From: Streptomyces sp. NBC_01476
GTDB taxonomy: Bacteria > Actinomycetota > Actinomycetes > Streptomycetales > Streptomycetaceae
Length of the DNA stretch: 64,000 nt
Assembly: GCF_036227265.1 (NCBI RefSeq)
Contig: NZ_CP109446.1
Span: 1,463,501 to 1,527,500 of the forward strand
Direction: 5' to 3'
Of the stretch, positions 17,551 to 26,665 are shown piece after piece. The notes beneath the pieces are model-generated. The model had not been told where the DNA came from. It saw only the letters and a list, made by a program, of their open reading frames with translations, and made no database searches. A program made the translations under genes and the position numbers. The stretch's first letter is position 1; the number at the start of each line of letters is the position of its first letter.

Positions 17551-19317
17551 TTACAGATACTGTCCGGTGTTCGCCACGGTGTCGATGGAGCGTCCGGTGT
17601 CCGCTCCCTGCTTCCCGGTCACCAGGGTGCGGATGAACACGATCCGCTCGCCCTTCTTACCGGAGATCCGGGCCCAGTCATCGGGGTTGGTGGTGTTGGG
17701 CAGGTCCTCGTTCTCCTTGAACTCGTCCACGCAGGCGGCGAGCAGGTGGGAGACGCGGAGCCCGCGCTGGTCCTGGTCGAGGAAGGCCTTGATCGCCATC
17801 TTCTTGGCCCGGTCCACGATGTTCTGGATCATCGCTCCGGAGTTGAAGTCCTTGAAGTACAGGACCTCCTTGTCACCATTGGCGTAGGTGACCTCCAGGA
17901 AGCGGTTCTCCTCGCTCTCCGAGTACATCCGCTCCACCACGGACTGGATCATGGCGTCCACGGTGGCGGCGGGCGACCCGCCGTGCTCGGCGAGATCATC
18001 ACCGTGCAGGGGGAGGGTGTCGACGAGGTACTTGGTGAAGATGTCCTTGGCCGCCTCGGCGTCCGGACGCTCGATCTTGATCTTCACATCCAGGCGGCCG
18101 GGCCGCAGGATCGCGGGGTCGATCATGTCCTCGCGGTTGGAGGCGCCGATCACGATGACGTTCTCCAGGCCCTCCACACCGTCGATCTCGGCGAGCAGCT
18201 GGGGGACGATGGTGTTCTCCACGTCCGAGCTGACACCGGAGCCACGGGTGCGGAAGAGGGATTCCATCTCGTCGAAGAAGACGATGACGGGAGTGCCCTC
18301 GGAGGCCTTCTCACGAGCCCGCTGGAAGACCAGGCGGATCTGCCGCTCGGTCTCGCCGACGTACTTGTTGAGCAGCTCGGGACCCTTGATGTTGAGGAAG
18401 TAGCTCTTCCCCTGGGGCTGGCCGGTGACCTCGGCGACCTTCTTGGCCAGCGAGTTCGCGACCGCCTTGGCGATGAGCGTCTTGCCGCAGCCGGGCGGGC
18501 CGTACAGGAGCACGCCCTTCGGCGGACGGAGCGCGTACTCCTTGAAGAGGTCGGCGTGCAGATACGGCAGCTCCACCGCGTCGCGGATCTGCTCGATCTG
18601 GTTGCCGAGGCCGCCGATCTGGCGGTAGTCGATGTCGGGGACCTCTTCGAGAACCAGCTCCTCGACCTCGCTCTTGGGCACACGCTCGTACACGTAGCCG
18701 GAGCGGGGTTCGAGCAGCAGGGCGTCGCCGGCCCGCAGGGCGCCGTCGAGCAGCGGTTCGGCGAGCCGCACCACCCGCTCCTCGTCGGTGTGCCCGATGA
18801 CCAGGGCGCGCTCGCCGTCCTCCAGGATCTCCTTGAGGGTGACGATGTCTCCGACCCGCTCGAATTCCATGGCCTCGACCACGTTGAGCGCTTCGTTGAG
18901 CATCAGCTCCTGGCCGCGCCGGAGCTCCTCCAGTTCCACGGACGGGCTGACGTTCACCCGGAGCTTGCGCCCGCCGGTGAAGATGTCCGCGGTGCCGTCC
19001 CCATTGGCCTGCAGGAACACGCCGAAGCCGGCGGGCGGCTGGGCGAGCCGGTCGACCTCCTCCTTGAGGGCCACGATCTGGTCGCGGGCCTCACGGAGCG
19101 TGTTGGCCAGCCGTTCGTTGTTCGCGGACACGCCCGCCAGATTGGTCTGCAGCTCGACGATCCGCTCCTCGAGAATTCTCGTGTGCCGCGGAGAGTCGGC
19201 GAGCTTGCGTCGCAGGACGGCGATCTCCTGCTCTAGAAAGGCGACCTGGCTCATGGGATCTTCCGATCCACGAGCGGGTCGGCCGCCACGGTTGTAGTCG
19301 TCGTCGTGGGCCGCCAC
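17551..19317 (-). CDS. arc: Proteasome-associated AAA ATPase ARC (Mpa)
   Basis: The protein has 588 aa and is a hexameric unfoldase that recognises pupylated proteins and threads them into the 20S core. An N-terminal coiled coil (about 22-92) binds Pup. Tandem OB domains follow (about 97-210). The AAA domain has Walker A GPPGCGKT (273-280) and Walker B VFFDEME (347-352). The C-terminus ends Gln-Tyr-Leu, the penultimate-Tyr motif that docks into PrcA pockets. I chose GTG at 19317 ([10 protein letters not shown]) because GGAGGAGGT lies upstream and the length equals the S. coelicolor protein as I recall it. It is divergent from a ferredoxin gene. Confidence 0.97.
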   Translation of the reverse strand: MAAHDDDYNRGGRPARGSEDPMSQVAFLEQEIAVLRRKLADSPRHTRILEERIVELQTNLAGVSANNERLANTLREARDQIVALKEEVDRLAQPPAGFGVFLQANGDGTADIFTGGRKLRVNVSPSVELEELRRGQELMLNEALNVVEAMEFERVGDIVTLKEILEDGERALVIGHTDEERVVRLAEPLLDGALRAGDALLLEPRSGYVYERVPKSEVEELVLEEVPDIDYRQIGGLGNQIEQIRDAVELPYLHADLFKEYALRPPKGVLLYGPPGCGKTLIAKAVANSLAKKVAEVTGQPQGKSYFLNIKGPELLNKYVGETERQIRLVFQRAREKASEGTPVIVFFDEMESLFRTRGSGVSSDVENTIVPQLLAEIDGVEGLENVIVIGASNREDMIDPAILRPGRLDVKIKIERPDAEAAKDIFTKYLVDTLPLHGDDLAEHGGSPAATVDAMIQSVVERMYSESEENRFLEVTYANGDKEVLYFKDFNSGAMIQNIVDRAKKMAIKAFLDQDQRGLRVSHLLAACVDEFKENEDLPNTTNPDDWARISGKKGERIVFIRTLVTGKQGADTGRSIDTVANTGQYL

Positions 19318-19355
19318 GGTCCTCACCTCCTCCAAGGGGAGCTGGACGTTTCCAG

Positions 19356-19383
19356 ACCCTACCTGGGCCAGGTGGGGTTGAAA
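19356..19383 (-). promoter_or_regulatory. Putative arc promoter
   Basis: On the minus strand a -35-like TTTCAA (19378-19383) and a -10 TAGGGT (19356-19361) are separated by 16 bp, giving a leader of about 30 nt before the arc GTG. Confidence 0.5.
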
Positions 19384-19558
19384 CCCCTAGATCACAAAGA
19401 CGATCGCGGTGTGTCCGATCTTCACCCTTGCGCACGTCCCTCCGCCACTGAGATACCCGCCGATCTCCATCCGAAAGCCGCCGGTTGTATCGTCGTTTCG
19501 GTCAACCGCCTTCGACGGTGGTCTCTTCCCGAACGAACAACAGCAGGCGAGGGTTTCC

Positions 19559-19849
19559 GTGAGCAACGAGACGGCCGAAGCGCTCGAAGTCTGGATCGAC
19601 CAGGACCTGTGCACCGGTGACGGGATCTGCGTGCAGTATGCGCCTGAAGTATTCGAACTGGACATCGACGGCCTGGCCTATGTCAAAGGCAGCGACGACG
19701 AGCTGCGGCAGTCGCCCGGGGCAACCGTCCCGGTGCCGCTGACCCTGCTGCGCGATGTCGCCGATTCGGCGAAGGAGTGCCCCGGCGACTGCATCCATGT
19801 GCGCCGGGCCGCCGACAAGGTCGAGGTTTACGGGCCGGACGCCGACTGA
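19559..19849 (+). CDS. Ferredoxin (3Fe-4S type)
   Basis: The protein has 96 aa and is a small acidic electron carrier. Cysteines are at 18, 24, 74 and 78 (LCTGDGIC and ECPGDC). The spacing Cx5C plus a distal CP resembles the 3Fe-4S ferredoxins that serve cytochrome P450s. A fourth Cys (78) leaves a different cluster type possible. The start is GTG at 19559. The longer upstream frame would begin inside the arc promoter region. It is divergent from arc, and no oxidoreductase partner lies next to it, so its redox partner is unknown. Confidence 0.85.
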   Translation: MSNETAEALEVWIDQDLCTGDGICVQYAPEVFELDIDGLAYVKGSDDELRQSPGATVPVPLTLLRDVADSAKECPGDCIHVRRAADKVEVYGPDAD

Positions 19850-19925
19850 CCTGCGGGTTCTCCCGAGCCGGGTGTTTCCCCGGCCCGGTCTGCCGGGGCT
19901 TTGACCGGGGCTTTGACCGCGGCTT

Positions 19926-20507
19926 TCAGATGCTGTTGTCCGCCGGCCCCGGGAGCGCCACATAGCGGTCGCCCCGCCACTCCCAGGTGTAGGTGCGCCG
20001 CAGGTCGGGGCAGCATCGCGGGGTGGTGTCGCTGGAGAAGCCCAGCACGGTGGCCTTGACGGTCCTCCCGGCCAGCCGGAAGTTCTCGACCTCCCGCTGG
20101 TCCTGCGGCCTGACCAGGGTCTCCGCTATCCGCGGGGCGCCGGCGGCGGTGCTGGAGAGCACGTACACGGCGCTGGGCGGGGTGCCGACGTCGGAGTGGC
20201 AGCTGACCACCACGACGGTCTCCGGGCGCCCGTCGCCGTCCAGGTCGGCGGTGACCTTCGAGAGCACGTCGGTCTTCGCGCCGGGCGCGCAGTCCAGCGG
20301 GTAGCTGACGGCCGCCGGGTCCGGCGGCGGCACCGGACGGGCCGGGGCGGTGCTCGCGGGTCTGTCCGCGGCGGGTTCCTGCGAGGCGTCCGCCGGCTCC
20401 ACCAGGGCGACGGCGGCGACCACCGCGCCCAGACCCAGCGCGGTGCTGATCCAGTGCACGGAACGGCTGCGGGTGTGCGGATGGGCCGGGCCTGCGGACG
20501 GCTGCAC
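19926..20507 (-). CDS. Membrane-anchored extracytoplasmic protein of unknown function
   Basis: The protein has 193 aa. After a basic N-terminus there is one hydrophobic helix (about 18-36, WISTALGLGAVVAAVALVE), then a Pro/Ala-rich linker and a folded domain of about 125 residues. That domain contains a DLDGDGRPE calcium-loop-like motif and three Cys (C72, and a CC pair in PRCCPDLRR) that could form disulfides. It looks like an exported protein with an FG-GAP-like segment. I recognise no named family. The start is GTG at 20507 with AGGAGA upstream. It converges with the ferredoxin gene. Confidence 0.7.
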   Translation of the reverse strand: MQPSAGPAHPHTRSRSVHWISTALGLGAVVAAVALVEPADASQEPAADRPASTAPARPVPPPDPAAVSYPLDCAPGAKTDVLSKVTADLDGDGRPETVVVVSCHSDVGTPPSAVYVLSSTAAGAPRIAETLVRPQDQREVENFRLAGRTVKATVLGFSSDTTPRCCPDLRRTYTWEWRGDRYVALPGPADNSI

Positions 20508-20686
20508 GCGCCTGTCTCCTGGGGTCGGACTCGAACGGTGGGGGTGGCCAGCATGGTGCCATATGTCACACCGCCGCGGAACGCCGGGGCGCCCCGGCGT
20601 GCGCCGGGCGCGCTCGGGATCTTCCCCGGGCCGCTCCCCGAGGGATTCGCCGAGCCCTTCCCGGCCCGGACGCGGGCAGCAGAACG

Positions 20687-20724
20687 CCGCCGCCGGTGTC
20701 CGGGAACGGACAAACCGGCGGCGG
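20687..20724 (-). terminator. trmI terminator
   Basis: CCGCCGCCGGT (20687-20697) pairs perfectly with ACCGGCGGCGG (20714-20724), 33 bp after the trmI stop codon. Confidence 0.7.
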
Positions 20725-20757
20725 CGCGGTGAAGTTGGCCGGAATCCTACGGCCGGG

Positions 20758-21669
20758 TCACTCTTCGGCGGCGGATCCCCCGCTGCCGCTGCCAGGACCG
20801 GTGTAGTCCTCGCCGTACGCGCCCTTGGCAGGCCGGCGGCGCCGCAGTGGCGGCTCCACGCCGTCGGCGAGCCGGCGGGCGGTGAGCAGGAAACCGGTGT
20901 GGCCGATCATCCGGTGGTCGGGCCGGACCGCGAGGCCCTCCACGTGCCAGGTGCGGACCATGGTCTCCCAGGCGGCCGGCTCGTTGAAGCTGCCGTGCTC
21001 GCGGATCGCCTCGACGGTACGGGCGAGCTGGGTGGTGGTGGCCACATAGGCGCACAGGATGCCGCCGGGGACCAGCGCCTTGGCGACCGGCTCCAGGCAC
21101 TCCCAGGGCGCGAGCATGTCCAGGATGACCCGGTCGACGTCGGTGTCCGAGAGGTTGTCCTGGAGATCACCGACGGTGAGCTGCCAGGCGGGGTGCGGGC
21201 TGCCGAAGTACCGCTCGACGTTCTGGGTGGCGATCTCGGCGAAGTCCGCGCGGCGCTCGTAGCTGTGCAGCATGCCCTGGTCGCCGATCGCCCGCAGCAG
21301 GAAGCTGCTCAGCGAGCCCGATCCCACCCCTGCCTCGACGACGCGGGCGCCGGGGAAGATGTCGGCCATCGCCAGGATCTGCCCCGCGTCCTTGGGGTAG
21401 ACCACGGCGGCGCCGCGGGGCATGGACAGGACGTAGTCGGGGAGCAAGGGGCGCAGCGCGAGATAGGCGACGTTTCCCGTGGTTCTGACCACACTGCCCT
21501 CGGGGGCACCGATCAGCTCGTCGTGCGGGAAAGCGCCCTTGTGGGTGTGGAACTGCTTTCCGGCTTCGAGCGTGAAGGTGTAGTGGCGTCCCTTGGGATC
21601 GGTGAGCTGGACCTGGTCCCCGACTTTGAAGGGCCCGCGACGGCGGGCGGCACCAGTCGGTTCGGACAT
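20758..21669 (-). CDS. trmI: tRNA (adenine-58-N1)-methyltransferase TrmI
   Basis: The protein has 303 aa and is a SAM-dependent class I methyltransferase making m1A58 in the tRNA T-loop. The N-terminal beta-rich domain contains VGDQVQLTDPKGRHYTF. The SAM-binding motif EAGVGSG lies at about 112-118, and DRVILDMLAPWE includes the catalytic-site aspartate region typical of TrmI. The C-terminus is Gly/Ser-rich. The ATG at 21669 (MSEPTG) was chosen because the upstream frame is Arg/Pro-rich and not conserved. A trmI next to arc is a standard actinobacterial arrangement. Confidence 0.95.
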   Translation of the reverse strand: MSEPTGAARRRGPFKVGDQVQLTDPKGRHYTFTLEAGKQFHTHKGAFPHDELIGAPEGSVVRTTGNVAYLALRPLLPDYVLSMPRGAAVVYPKDAGQILAMADIFPGARVVEAGVGSGSLSSFLLRAIGDQGMLHSYERRADFAEIATQNVERYFGSPHPAWQLTVGDLQDNLSDTDVDRVILDMLAPWECLEPVAKALVPGGILCAYVATTTQLARTVEAIREHGSFNEPAAWETMVRTWHVEGLAVRPDHRMIGHTGFLLTARRLADGVEPPLRRRRPAKGAYGEDYTGPGSGSGGSAAEE

Positions 21670-21788
21670 GCCGCTTATCTTAGGGGTTCGCCCCGCACCG
21701 CCTTGACCGCCGCCGGCCAGGGGCCGAAGGCTCCGGCGCTCCGGGGGCGGGCCGGGCCGCCGCACAGCAGGCGCCCCTGGACCAGCGC

Positions 21789-23006
21789 CTAGTTGCGGGA
21801 CATCGCGGCCAGGAAAGCGCGCTCGACGTCGGCTGTGGACAGGACGCCGTAGATCTCGCCGGTGGGCTCGACGACGAGGTACTCGGTGGAGGGGTTGGCG
21901 CGCAGCTGGTCGAGGAGGGCTTCCCCGGTGAGTTCGGCGGAGACCCGCATCCCGGGGGTGAGGTCCTGGGCGAGGCCGCTGACGGCCACCCACGGGCGGC
22001 GGTGCTCGGGGATGGAGACGATTGCGGACTCACGGACCAGCGCGGTGGGGTCACCCTTGCCGTCGACCACCACCAGCGCCCGGGCGCCCGCCTCGTTCGC
22101 CCGCCGCAGCGCCTCGGAGAGCGGGGTGTCGGAGGCGACCGGCACCGCCCGCCGGGTCAGGGTGCGCGCCCGCAGGCCCGGCAGCCTTTCCTGCAGCCGG
22201 GCCATCCGCAGGCTGTTGCCCGCGCCGGTCCAGATGATCGCCGCGAGCACCGCGGCGAGCAGCGCGTCGGTGAGCGAGTCCGCCCCGCTGCCGGCGCCGT
22301 TGCCGGCATATGACAGCAGCGGCAGTCCGATGAGGACCGCGAGCGCGAGGCCCCGGCCGGCCCAGGCGGCGGCCACCGTGCCGGCCATCGGCCGGCCGGT
22401 GATCTTCCAGACCACGGCGCGCAGCATCCGGCCGCCGTCCAGCGGCAGCCCGGGCAGGAAGTTGAAGATCGCCACGATCAGGTTGCTGACCATCAGTCCG
22501 GCGAGCAGCACTCCCGGCACGGTGCCCCGCTCGACCAGCTGCATCCCGCCGAAGAAGACCGCGGCCAGCACCAGCGACAGCAGCGGCCCGACGAAGGCCA
22601 GCACGAATTCGCGGCCGGGGGTCTCGGACTCCTTCTCGATCTCCGAGACGCCGCCGAAGAACTGCAGCTGGATCCGGCGGACCGGCAGGTCGAAGCGGAG
22701 CGCGGCGACGGTGTGGGCGAGTTCGTGGATGAGCACGGAGGCGTAGAAGGCGACCGCGAAGAAGAGCGAGACGAGGTAGCGGAGCCGGCCGAGCTCGGGC
22801 AGTACGCTGTCGAGCTGACCGCCGAAGACCCAGGTGATCAGCGCGGCGACGAGGAACCAGCTGGGCGCCACATAGATCGGCACGCCGAAGAAGCGGCCCA
22901 TCAGCAGCCCGCCGCCCGGGTTCCGGGAGGGCTTGTCGGAGTTGCCGTCGCCGTCCTGGCCGGGGGGGCGGGTGTCCTGGGACGGCGGCCGACCGCTCTC
23001 GCTCAC
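21789..23006 (-). CDS. Site-2-type membrane metalloprotease (M50) with CBS domains
   Basis: The protein has 405 aa and is an intramembrane zinc protease of the SpoIVFB/S2P class. Zinc ligands are in HELAH (94-98) and the distal FLPGLPLDGGRM (183-194). Around these are about six transmembrane segments, and the C-terminal ~120 residues form a CBS pair that probably senses adenine nucleotides. The first 30 residues are a disordered Pro/Gly/Asp tail. The target is unknown. In related bacteria such proteases release anti-sigma factors or regulators. It is divergent from the nuclease gene at 23137. Confidence 0.93.
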   Translation of the reverse strand: MSESGRPPSQDTRPPGQDGDGNSDKPSRNPGGGLLMGRFFGVPIYVAPSWFLVAALITWVFGGQLDSVLPELGRLRYLVSLFFAVAFYASVLIHELAHTVAALRFDLPVRRIQLQFFGGVSEIEKESETPGREFVLAFVGPLLSLVLAAVFFGGMQLVERGTVPGVLLAGLMVSNLIVAIFNFLPGLPLDGGRMLRAVVWKITGRPMAGTVAAAWAGRGLALAVLIGLPLLSYAGNGAGSGADSLTDALLAAVLAAIIWTGAGNSLRMARLQERLPGLRARTLTRRAVPVASDTPLSEALRRANEAGARALVVVDGKGDPTALVRESAIVSIPEHRRPWVAVSGLAQDLTPGMRVSAELTGEALLDQLRANPSTEYLVVEPTGEIYGVLSTADVERAFLAAMSRN

Positions 23007-23136
23007 TTGTTCCCCTCGTGCTGATAAAAACCCTCGTACCGATCATGCGGGACAAGGGGCTCCGCGGCCATGCTATTGCCCTGTTCCGCCGGACACGTAC
23101 CGGCACTGTCGGTGGCGGGCCGTAAGGTCGTCCCCC

Positions 23137-24060
23137 ATGGGGACCCCTGCCGAGATTCCACCGCCGCGCCCGTCCACGGCTTCCGCGACCGCCCGCCGGC
23201 CGCCGTCCGCACCGGTTGCGCTGTCGCCGTCGCGCGCCGCGGACTTCATGCGCTGCCCGCTGCTGTACCGGCTGCGGGTGATCGACCGGCTGCCGGAGAA
23301 GCCCAGCGAGGCCGCGACCCGGGGCACCGTGGTGCACGCCGTGCTGGAGCGGCTCTTCGACGCGCCGGCCGCCGAGCGGACCGCGGACCGGGCCCGGTCG
23401 ATGGTGGCCGGTGAGTGGGAGCGGCTGCGGACGGCCCGGCCGGAACTGGCCGCTCTCTTCACCGCGGCGGAGGGCGCGGCGGACCCGGCGGCGCTGACGG
23501 CGTGGCTGGAGAGCGCGGAGAAGCTGGTGGAGCGCTGGTTCGTGCTGGAGGACCCGACCCGGCTGGAACCCGCGGAGCGCGAGCTGTACGTGGAGACGGT
23601 GCTGGAGTCCGGGCTGACGCTGCGCGGTTACGTGGACCGGCTGGACGTCGCCGCGGCCACCGGCGATCTGCGGGTGGTGGACTACAAGACCGGCAAGGCG
23701 CCCCGCCCGGAGTACGCCGACGAGCCCCTGTTCCAGATGAAGTTCTACGCGCTGGTGCTGTGGCGGCTGCGCGGGGTCGTGCCGCGCCGGCTGCAACTGG
23801 TCTATCTGGGCAGCGGGGACGTGCTCACCTACGACCCGACGGAGCAGGACCTGCGGGCCACCGAGCGGAAACTGCTCGCGCTGTGGGAGGCGATCAGGGC
23901 GGCCACCGTCAGCGGTGACTGGCGGCCGCGCCGCACACCGCTCTGCGGCTGGTGCGACCACCAGGCGTTCTGTCCCGAATTCGGGGGGACTCCCCCGCCC
24001 TACCCCCTGGCGGAAATCGCGGGCGCGCCGCCGGTCGTGGGCGAGAATGGTCCGGTCTAG
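23137..24060 (+). CDS. RecB-family PD-(D/E)XK nuclease with Fe-S cysteines
   Basis: The protein has 307 aa and is a stand-alone exonuclease domain of the RecB/AddB/Cas4 type. Nuclease motifs are visible: the early H in [19 protein letters not shown] (acidic), and [10 protein letters not shown] with the catalytic D-x-K. Cys40 (FMRCP) and the C-terminal trio C270, C273 and C279 ([10 protein letters not shown]) match the four-Cys iron-sulfur staple of AddB/Cas4 nucleases. No helicase is fused or adjacent. The ATG at 23137 was chosen. The longer frame upstream overlaps the divergent promoter region. It is 13 nt from the response-regulator gene, so the two are likely co-transcribed. Confidence 0.9.
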   Translation: MGTPAEIPPPRPSTASATARRPPSAPVALSPSRAADFMRCPLLYRLRVIDRLPEKPSEAATRGTVVHAVLERLFDAPAAERTADRARSMVAGEWERLRTARPELAALFTAAEGAADPAALTAWLESAEKLVERWFVLEDPTRLEPAERELYVETVLESGLTLRGYVDRLDVAAATGDLRVVDYKTGKAPRPEYADEPLFQMKFYALVLWRLRGVVPRRLQLVYLGSGDVLTYDPTEQDLRATERKLLALWEAIRAATVSGDWRPRRTPLCGWCDHQAFCPEFGGTPPPYPLAEIAGAPPVVGENGPV

Positions 24061-24073
24061 CGAAGGAGTACCT

Positions 24074-24745
24074 GTGGCGATCCGCGTCCTGCTGGTGGAC
24101 GATCAGCCCCTGCTGCGCACCGGTTTCCGGATGATCCTGGAGGCCGAGCCGGATCTGGCCGTGGTCGGCGAGGCCGGTGACGGGCAGCAGGCGCTGGACC
24201 AGGTGCGGGCGCTGCAGCCCGATGTGGTGCTGATGGACATCCGGATGCCGCGGATGGACGGGGTGGAGGCCACCCGGCAGATCACCGGCCCGGACCGCTC
24301 GGGGCCGGCGAAGGTGCTGGTGCTGACCACCTTCGACCTGGACGAGTACGTGGTGGAGGCGCTGCGGGCCGGTGCCAGCGGTTTCCTGCTCAAGGACGCG
24401 CCGGCCGCGGAACTGGTGCAGGCGATCCGGGTGGTCGCCGCCGGTGAGGCGATGCTGGCGCCGAGCATCACCCGGCGGCTGCTGGACAAGTACGCGGGAC
24501 GGCTGCCCTCGGGCGACGAGACGGTGCCGCAGCCGCTGAACTCGCTGACCGAGCGCGAGGTCGAGGTGCTGCGGCTGGTGGCCAGGGGCCTGTCCAACGC
24601 GGAGATCGCCGCGGAGCTCTTCGTCAGCGAGACCACGGTCAAGACGCATGTGGGCCACGTGCTGACCAAACTGGCGCTGCGCGACCGGGTGCAGGCGGCG
24701 GTGTACGCCTACGAGAGCGGACTGGTGCGCCCCGGAGCCGGCTGA
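24074..24745 (+). CDS. NarL/LuxR-family response regulator (orphan)
   Basis: The protein has 223 aa. The receiver domain (1-120) has acidic residues D9/D10, phospho-acceptor D55 (VVLMDIRMP), T85/T86 (LTTFD) and K107 (FLLKD), all as needed for phosphorylation. A C-terminal LuxR HTH (about 155-215) contains [20 protein letters not shown]. The start is GTG at 24074 with AAGGAG upstream. No histidine kinase lies nearby, so the partner must be encoded elsewhere. It is 13 nt after the nuclease stop codon and converges with the peptide-binding protein gene. Confidence 0.95.
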   Translation: MAIRVLLVDDQPLLRTGFRMILEAEPDLAVVGEAGDGQQALDQVRALQPDVVLMDIRMPRMDGVEATRQITGPDRSGPAKVLVLTTFDLDEYVVEALRAGASGFLLKDAPAAELVQAIRVVAAGEAMLAPSITRRLLDKYAGRLPSGDETVPQPLNSLTEREVEVLRLVARGLSNAEIAAELFVSETTVKTHVGHVLTKLALRDRVQAAVYAYESGLVRPGAG

Positions 24746-24780
24746 GGACCCCGGGGCGCGTACGGCGAGCGCGGCGGGCG

Positions 24781-26379
24781 TCAGCCGGTGACGCCGCGGC
24801 CCAGCTCCCAGAACTGCGTGGTGGTGGACTGGTTCAGCGCCCACTCGACGCCGGTGATGTCACTGCGCGAGGCGATGTACTGCTTGCCCTGCCACAGCGG
24901 CAGCATGGGCACGTCCTCGGCGATCATGTCCTGCGCCTGCTGGAAGGCCGGCGTCGCGGTGCTCCGCTCGGACTGGCGGCGGGTCTCGGGCAGGATCGTG
25001 TTCTGGATCGTGGTGTTGTTGTACGGCAGGTTGAGGAAGTTGTCCTTGTCGAAGAACGGCGCGATGTAGTTGTCCGGGTCCGGGAAGTCCGGGAGCCAGC
25101 TGATCGCGAAGATCTGGTACTTCCGCTGCGAGGCGGCCTTCAGGAAGGCGCTCCACTCCTCGCTCTGCACCTGCACGTCGAAGAGCCCGCTGGCGTCCAG
25201 CTGCCGCTTGATCTCCTCGGCCTCGGGCTTGTTGACCGTACCGCCGGTGTCCTGGCGGTAGTTGATGGTCAGCGGCACCTTGCCGGTGACCCCCGCGGCC
25301 TTCAGGTCGTTCTTGGCCTGGGAGACGCTGGGGTTCTGGTACTTGTTGAAGAACGAGTTGGTGTGGCTGGTGATGCCCTGCGGCACCACGGAGTACAGCG
25401 GGTCGGCGGTGCGCTGGTAGATGTCCTTGGTGATCGCCTGCCGGTCGATGACCTGGGCGATGGCCTGGCGGACCGCCTTGTCCTTCAGGCTCGGCGAGGT
25501 GGTGTTCAAGAACAGGTACCGGGTCTCGCCGCCGGGCGCCTCGGTGAGCTTGATGTCCGAGTCGGTGCTGTTCTGCAGCTCGGTGATCTGCTCCGGCGCG
25601 ATGGTGCGGCTCATCACGTCGATGGCGCCGGACTTGAGCGCGGCTTCCATCTTGGCGGAGTCGTTGAAGAGCTTCAGCTCGACCTTGTCGTTGTTGATCT
25701 TGTCGATGCCGTCGTAGTGCGAGTTCTTGGTGAACTCCGCCTGCTTGCCCTGGTCGAACGAGTTGAGCACGTACGGCCCCGAACCGACCAGCTTGAAGCC
25801 GTTGAACGGCTTGCCCGGGTCGTACACCTTGCTGTCCACGATGGCCGCGGCCGGGGTGGCGAGCTTGGCCGGGAAGGTGGCGTCCGGCGCCTTGAGGTGG
25901 AAGATCACGGTCTTGTCGTCAGGGGCGTTGACGGTCTTCACGTCGGATATCAGGGTCGACGGGCCGGTGGGCCAGGCGACCTTCTGCATCCGCTCGATGG
26001 AGAACTTCACGTCCTGCGCGGTGAGGCTGTGGCCGTTGGAGAACTTCAGGCCGTCGCGCATCGTGCACTGGTACGTGAGGCCCGAAGTGTCCGCGTAGTG
26101 GCACTCCTTGGCCGCGTCCGGGGTGGGCGTGGTGCTTCCGCGGGTGTACCCGAGCAGCATCTGGAACGTGTTGTAGAAGACGTTCCAGGTGGCCGTGTCG
26201 TACGACGTGGCCGGATCGAGCGGCGCCGGGTTGTCCTTGGTCAGCACAATGCTGTCGGTGGTGCCAACGACGATGGGGTCGCCACTGCCGCCGCTCCCTC
26301 CGCCGGAGCCGCCGCACCCAGTGATTATGGGTGACATGACGCCCAGCAGGGCGGGCAGCACCAGAAGCTTGCGGTTCAT
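24781..26379 (-). CDS. Peptide/nickel-type ABC transporter substrate-binding lipoprotein (SBP family 5)
   Basis: The protein has 532 aa. A lipoprotein signal with lipobox ITGC (cysteine near residue 22) is followed by a Gly/Ser-rich spacer and a large family-5 binding domain (DppA/OppA-like). That domain contains LTAQDVKFSIERM and AVRQAIAQVIDRQAI, both typical of the fold. It is predicted to capture peptides at the outer membrane face. No permease or ATPase genes lie next to it, so it must share a transporter encoded elsewhere or act as a sensor. The ATG at 26379 has GAGGAG upstream. The 286 bp upstream hold no gene. Confidence 0.93.
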   Translation of the reverse strand: MNRKLLVLPALLGVMSPIITGCGGSGGGSGGSGDPIVVGTTDSIVLTKDNPAPLDPATSYDTATWNVFYNTFQMLLGYTRGSTTPTPDAAKECHYADTSGLTYQCTMRDGLKFSNGHSLTAQDVKFSIERMQKVAWPTGPSTLISDVKTVNAPDDKTVIFHLKAPDATFPAKLATPAAAIVDSKVYDPGKPFNGFKLVGSGPYVLNSFDQGKQAEFTKNSHYDGIDKINNDKVELKLFNDSAKMEAALKSGAIDVMSRTIAPEQITELQNSTDSDIKLTEAPGGETRYLFLNTTSPSLKDKAVRQAIAQVIDRQAITKDIYQRTADPLYSVVPQGITSHTNSFFNKYQNPSVSQAKNDLKAAGVTGKVPLTINYRQDTGGTVNKPEAEEIKRQLDASGLFDVQVQSEEWSAFLKAASQRKYQIFAISWLPDFPDPDNYIAPFFDKDNFLNLPYNNTTIQNTILPETRRQSERSTATPAFQQAQDMIAEDVPMLPLWQGKQYIASRSDITGVEWALNQSTTTQFWELGRGVTG

Positions 26380-26665
26380 CGTCGTCGTTCTCCTCTTGTC
26401 ACTGCACATCTGCCTGGGTGCCAGCGGCGCTGCGGCTCCGCCGAAGCCGAACAGGCCGCCCGTGCACCGGGGTTCCGGGCAGGGTCGGGGCCCGGGAAGA
26501 CCTTACGCGCTCGGCTGAGGGTGCCTCGTCACGTGGTTCGCCGCGGGTATTCCAGCACATCCCCGCGCGCATGCTCCGGCGACGATACCGAGAATGGATG
26601 TGATCAGCACCAACGGGATGAGAAAGTTCATCGAGCCGAGTCCCGGAAGGGCTGAGCAGGCACTC

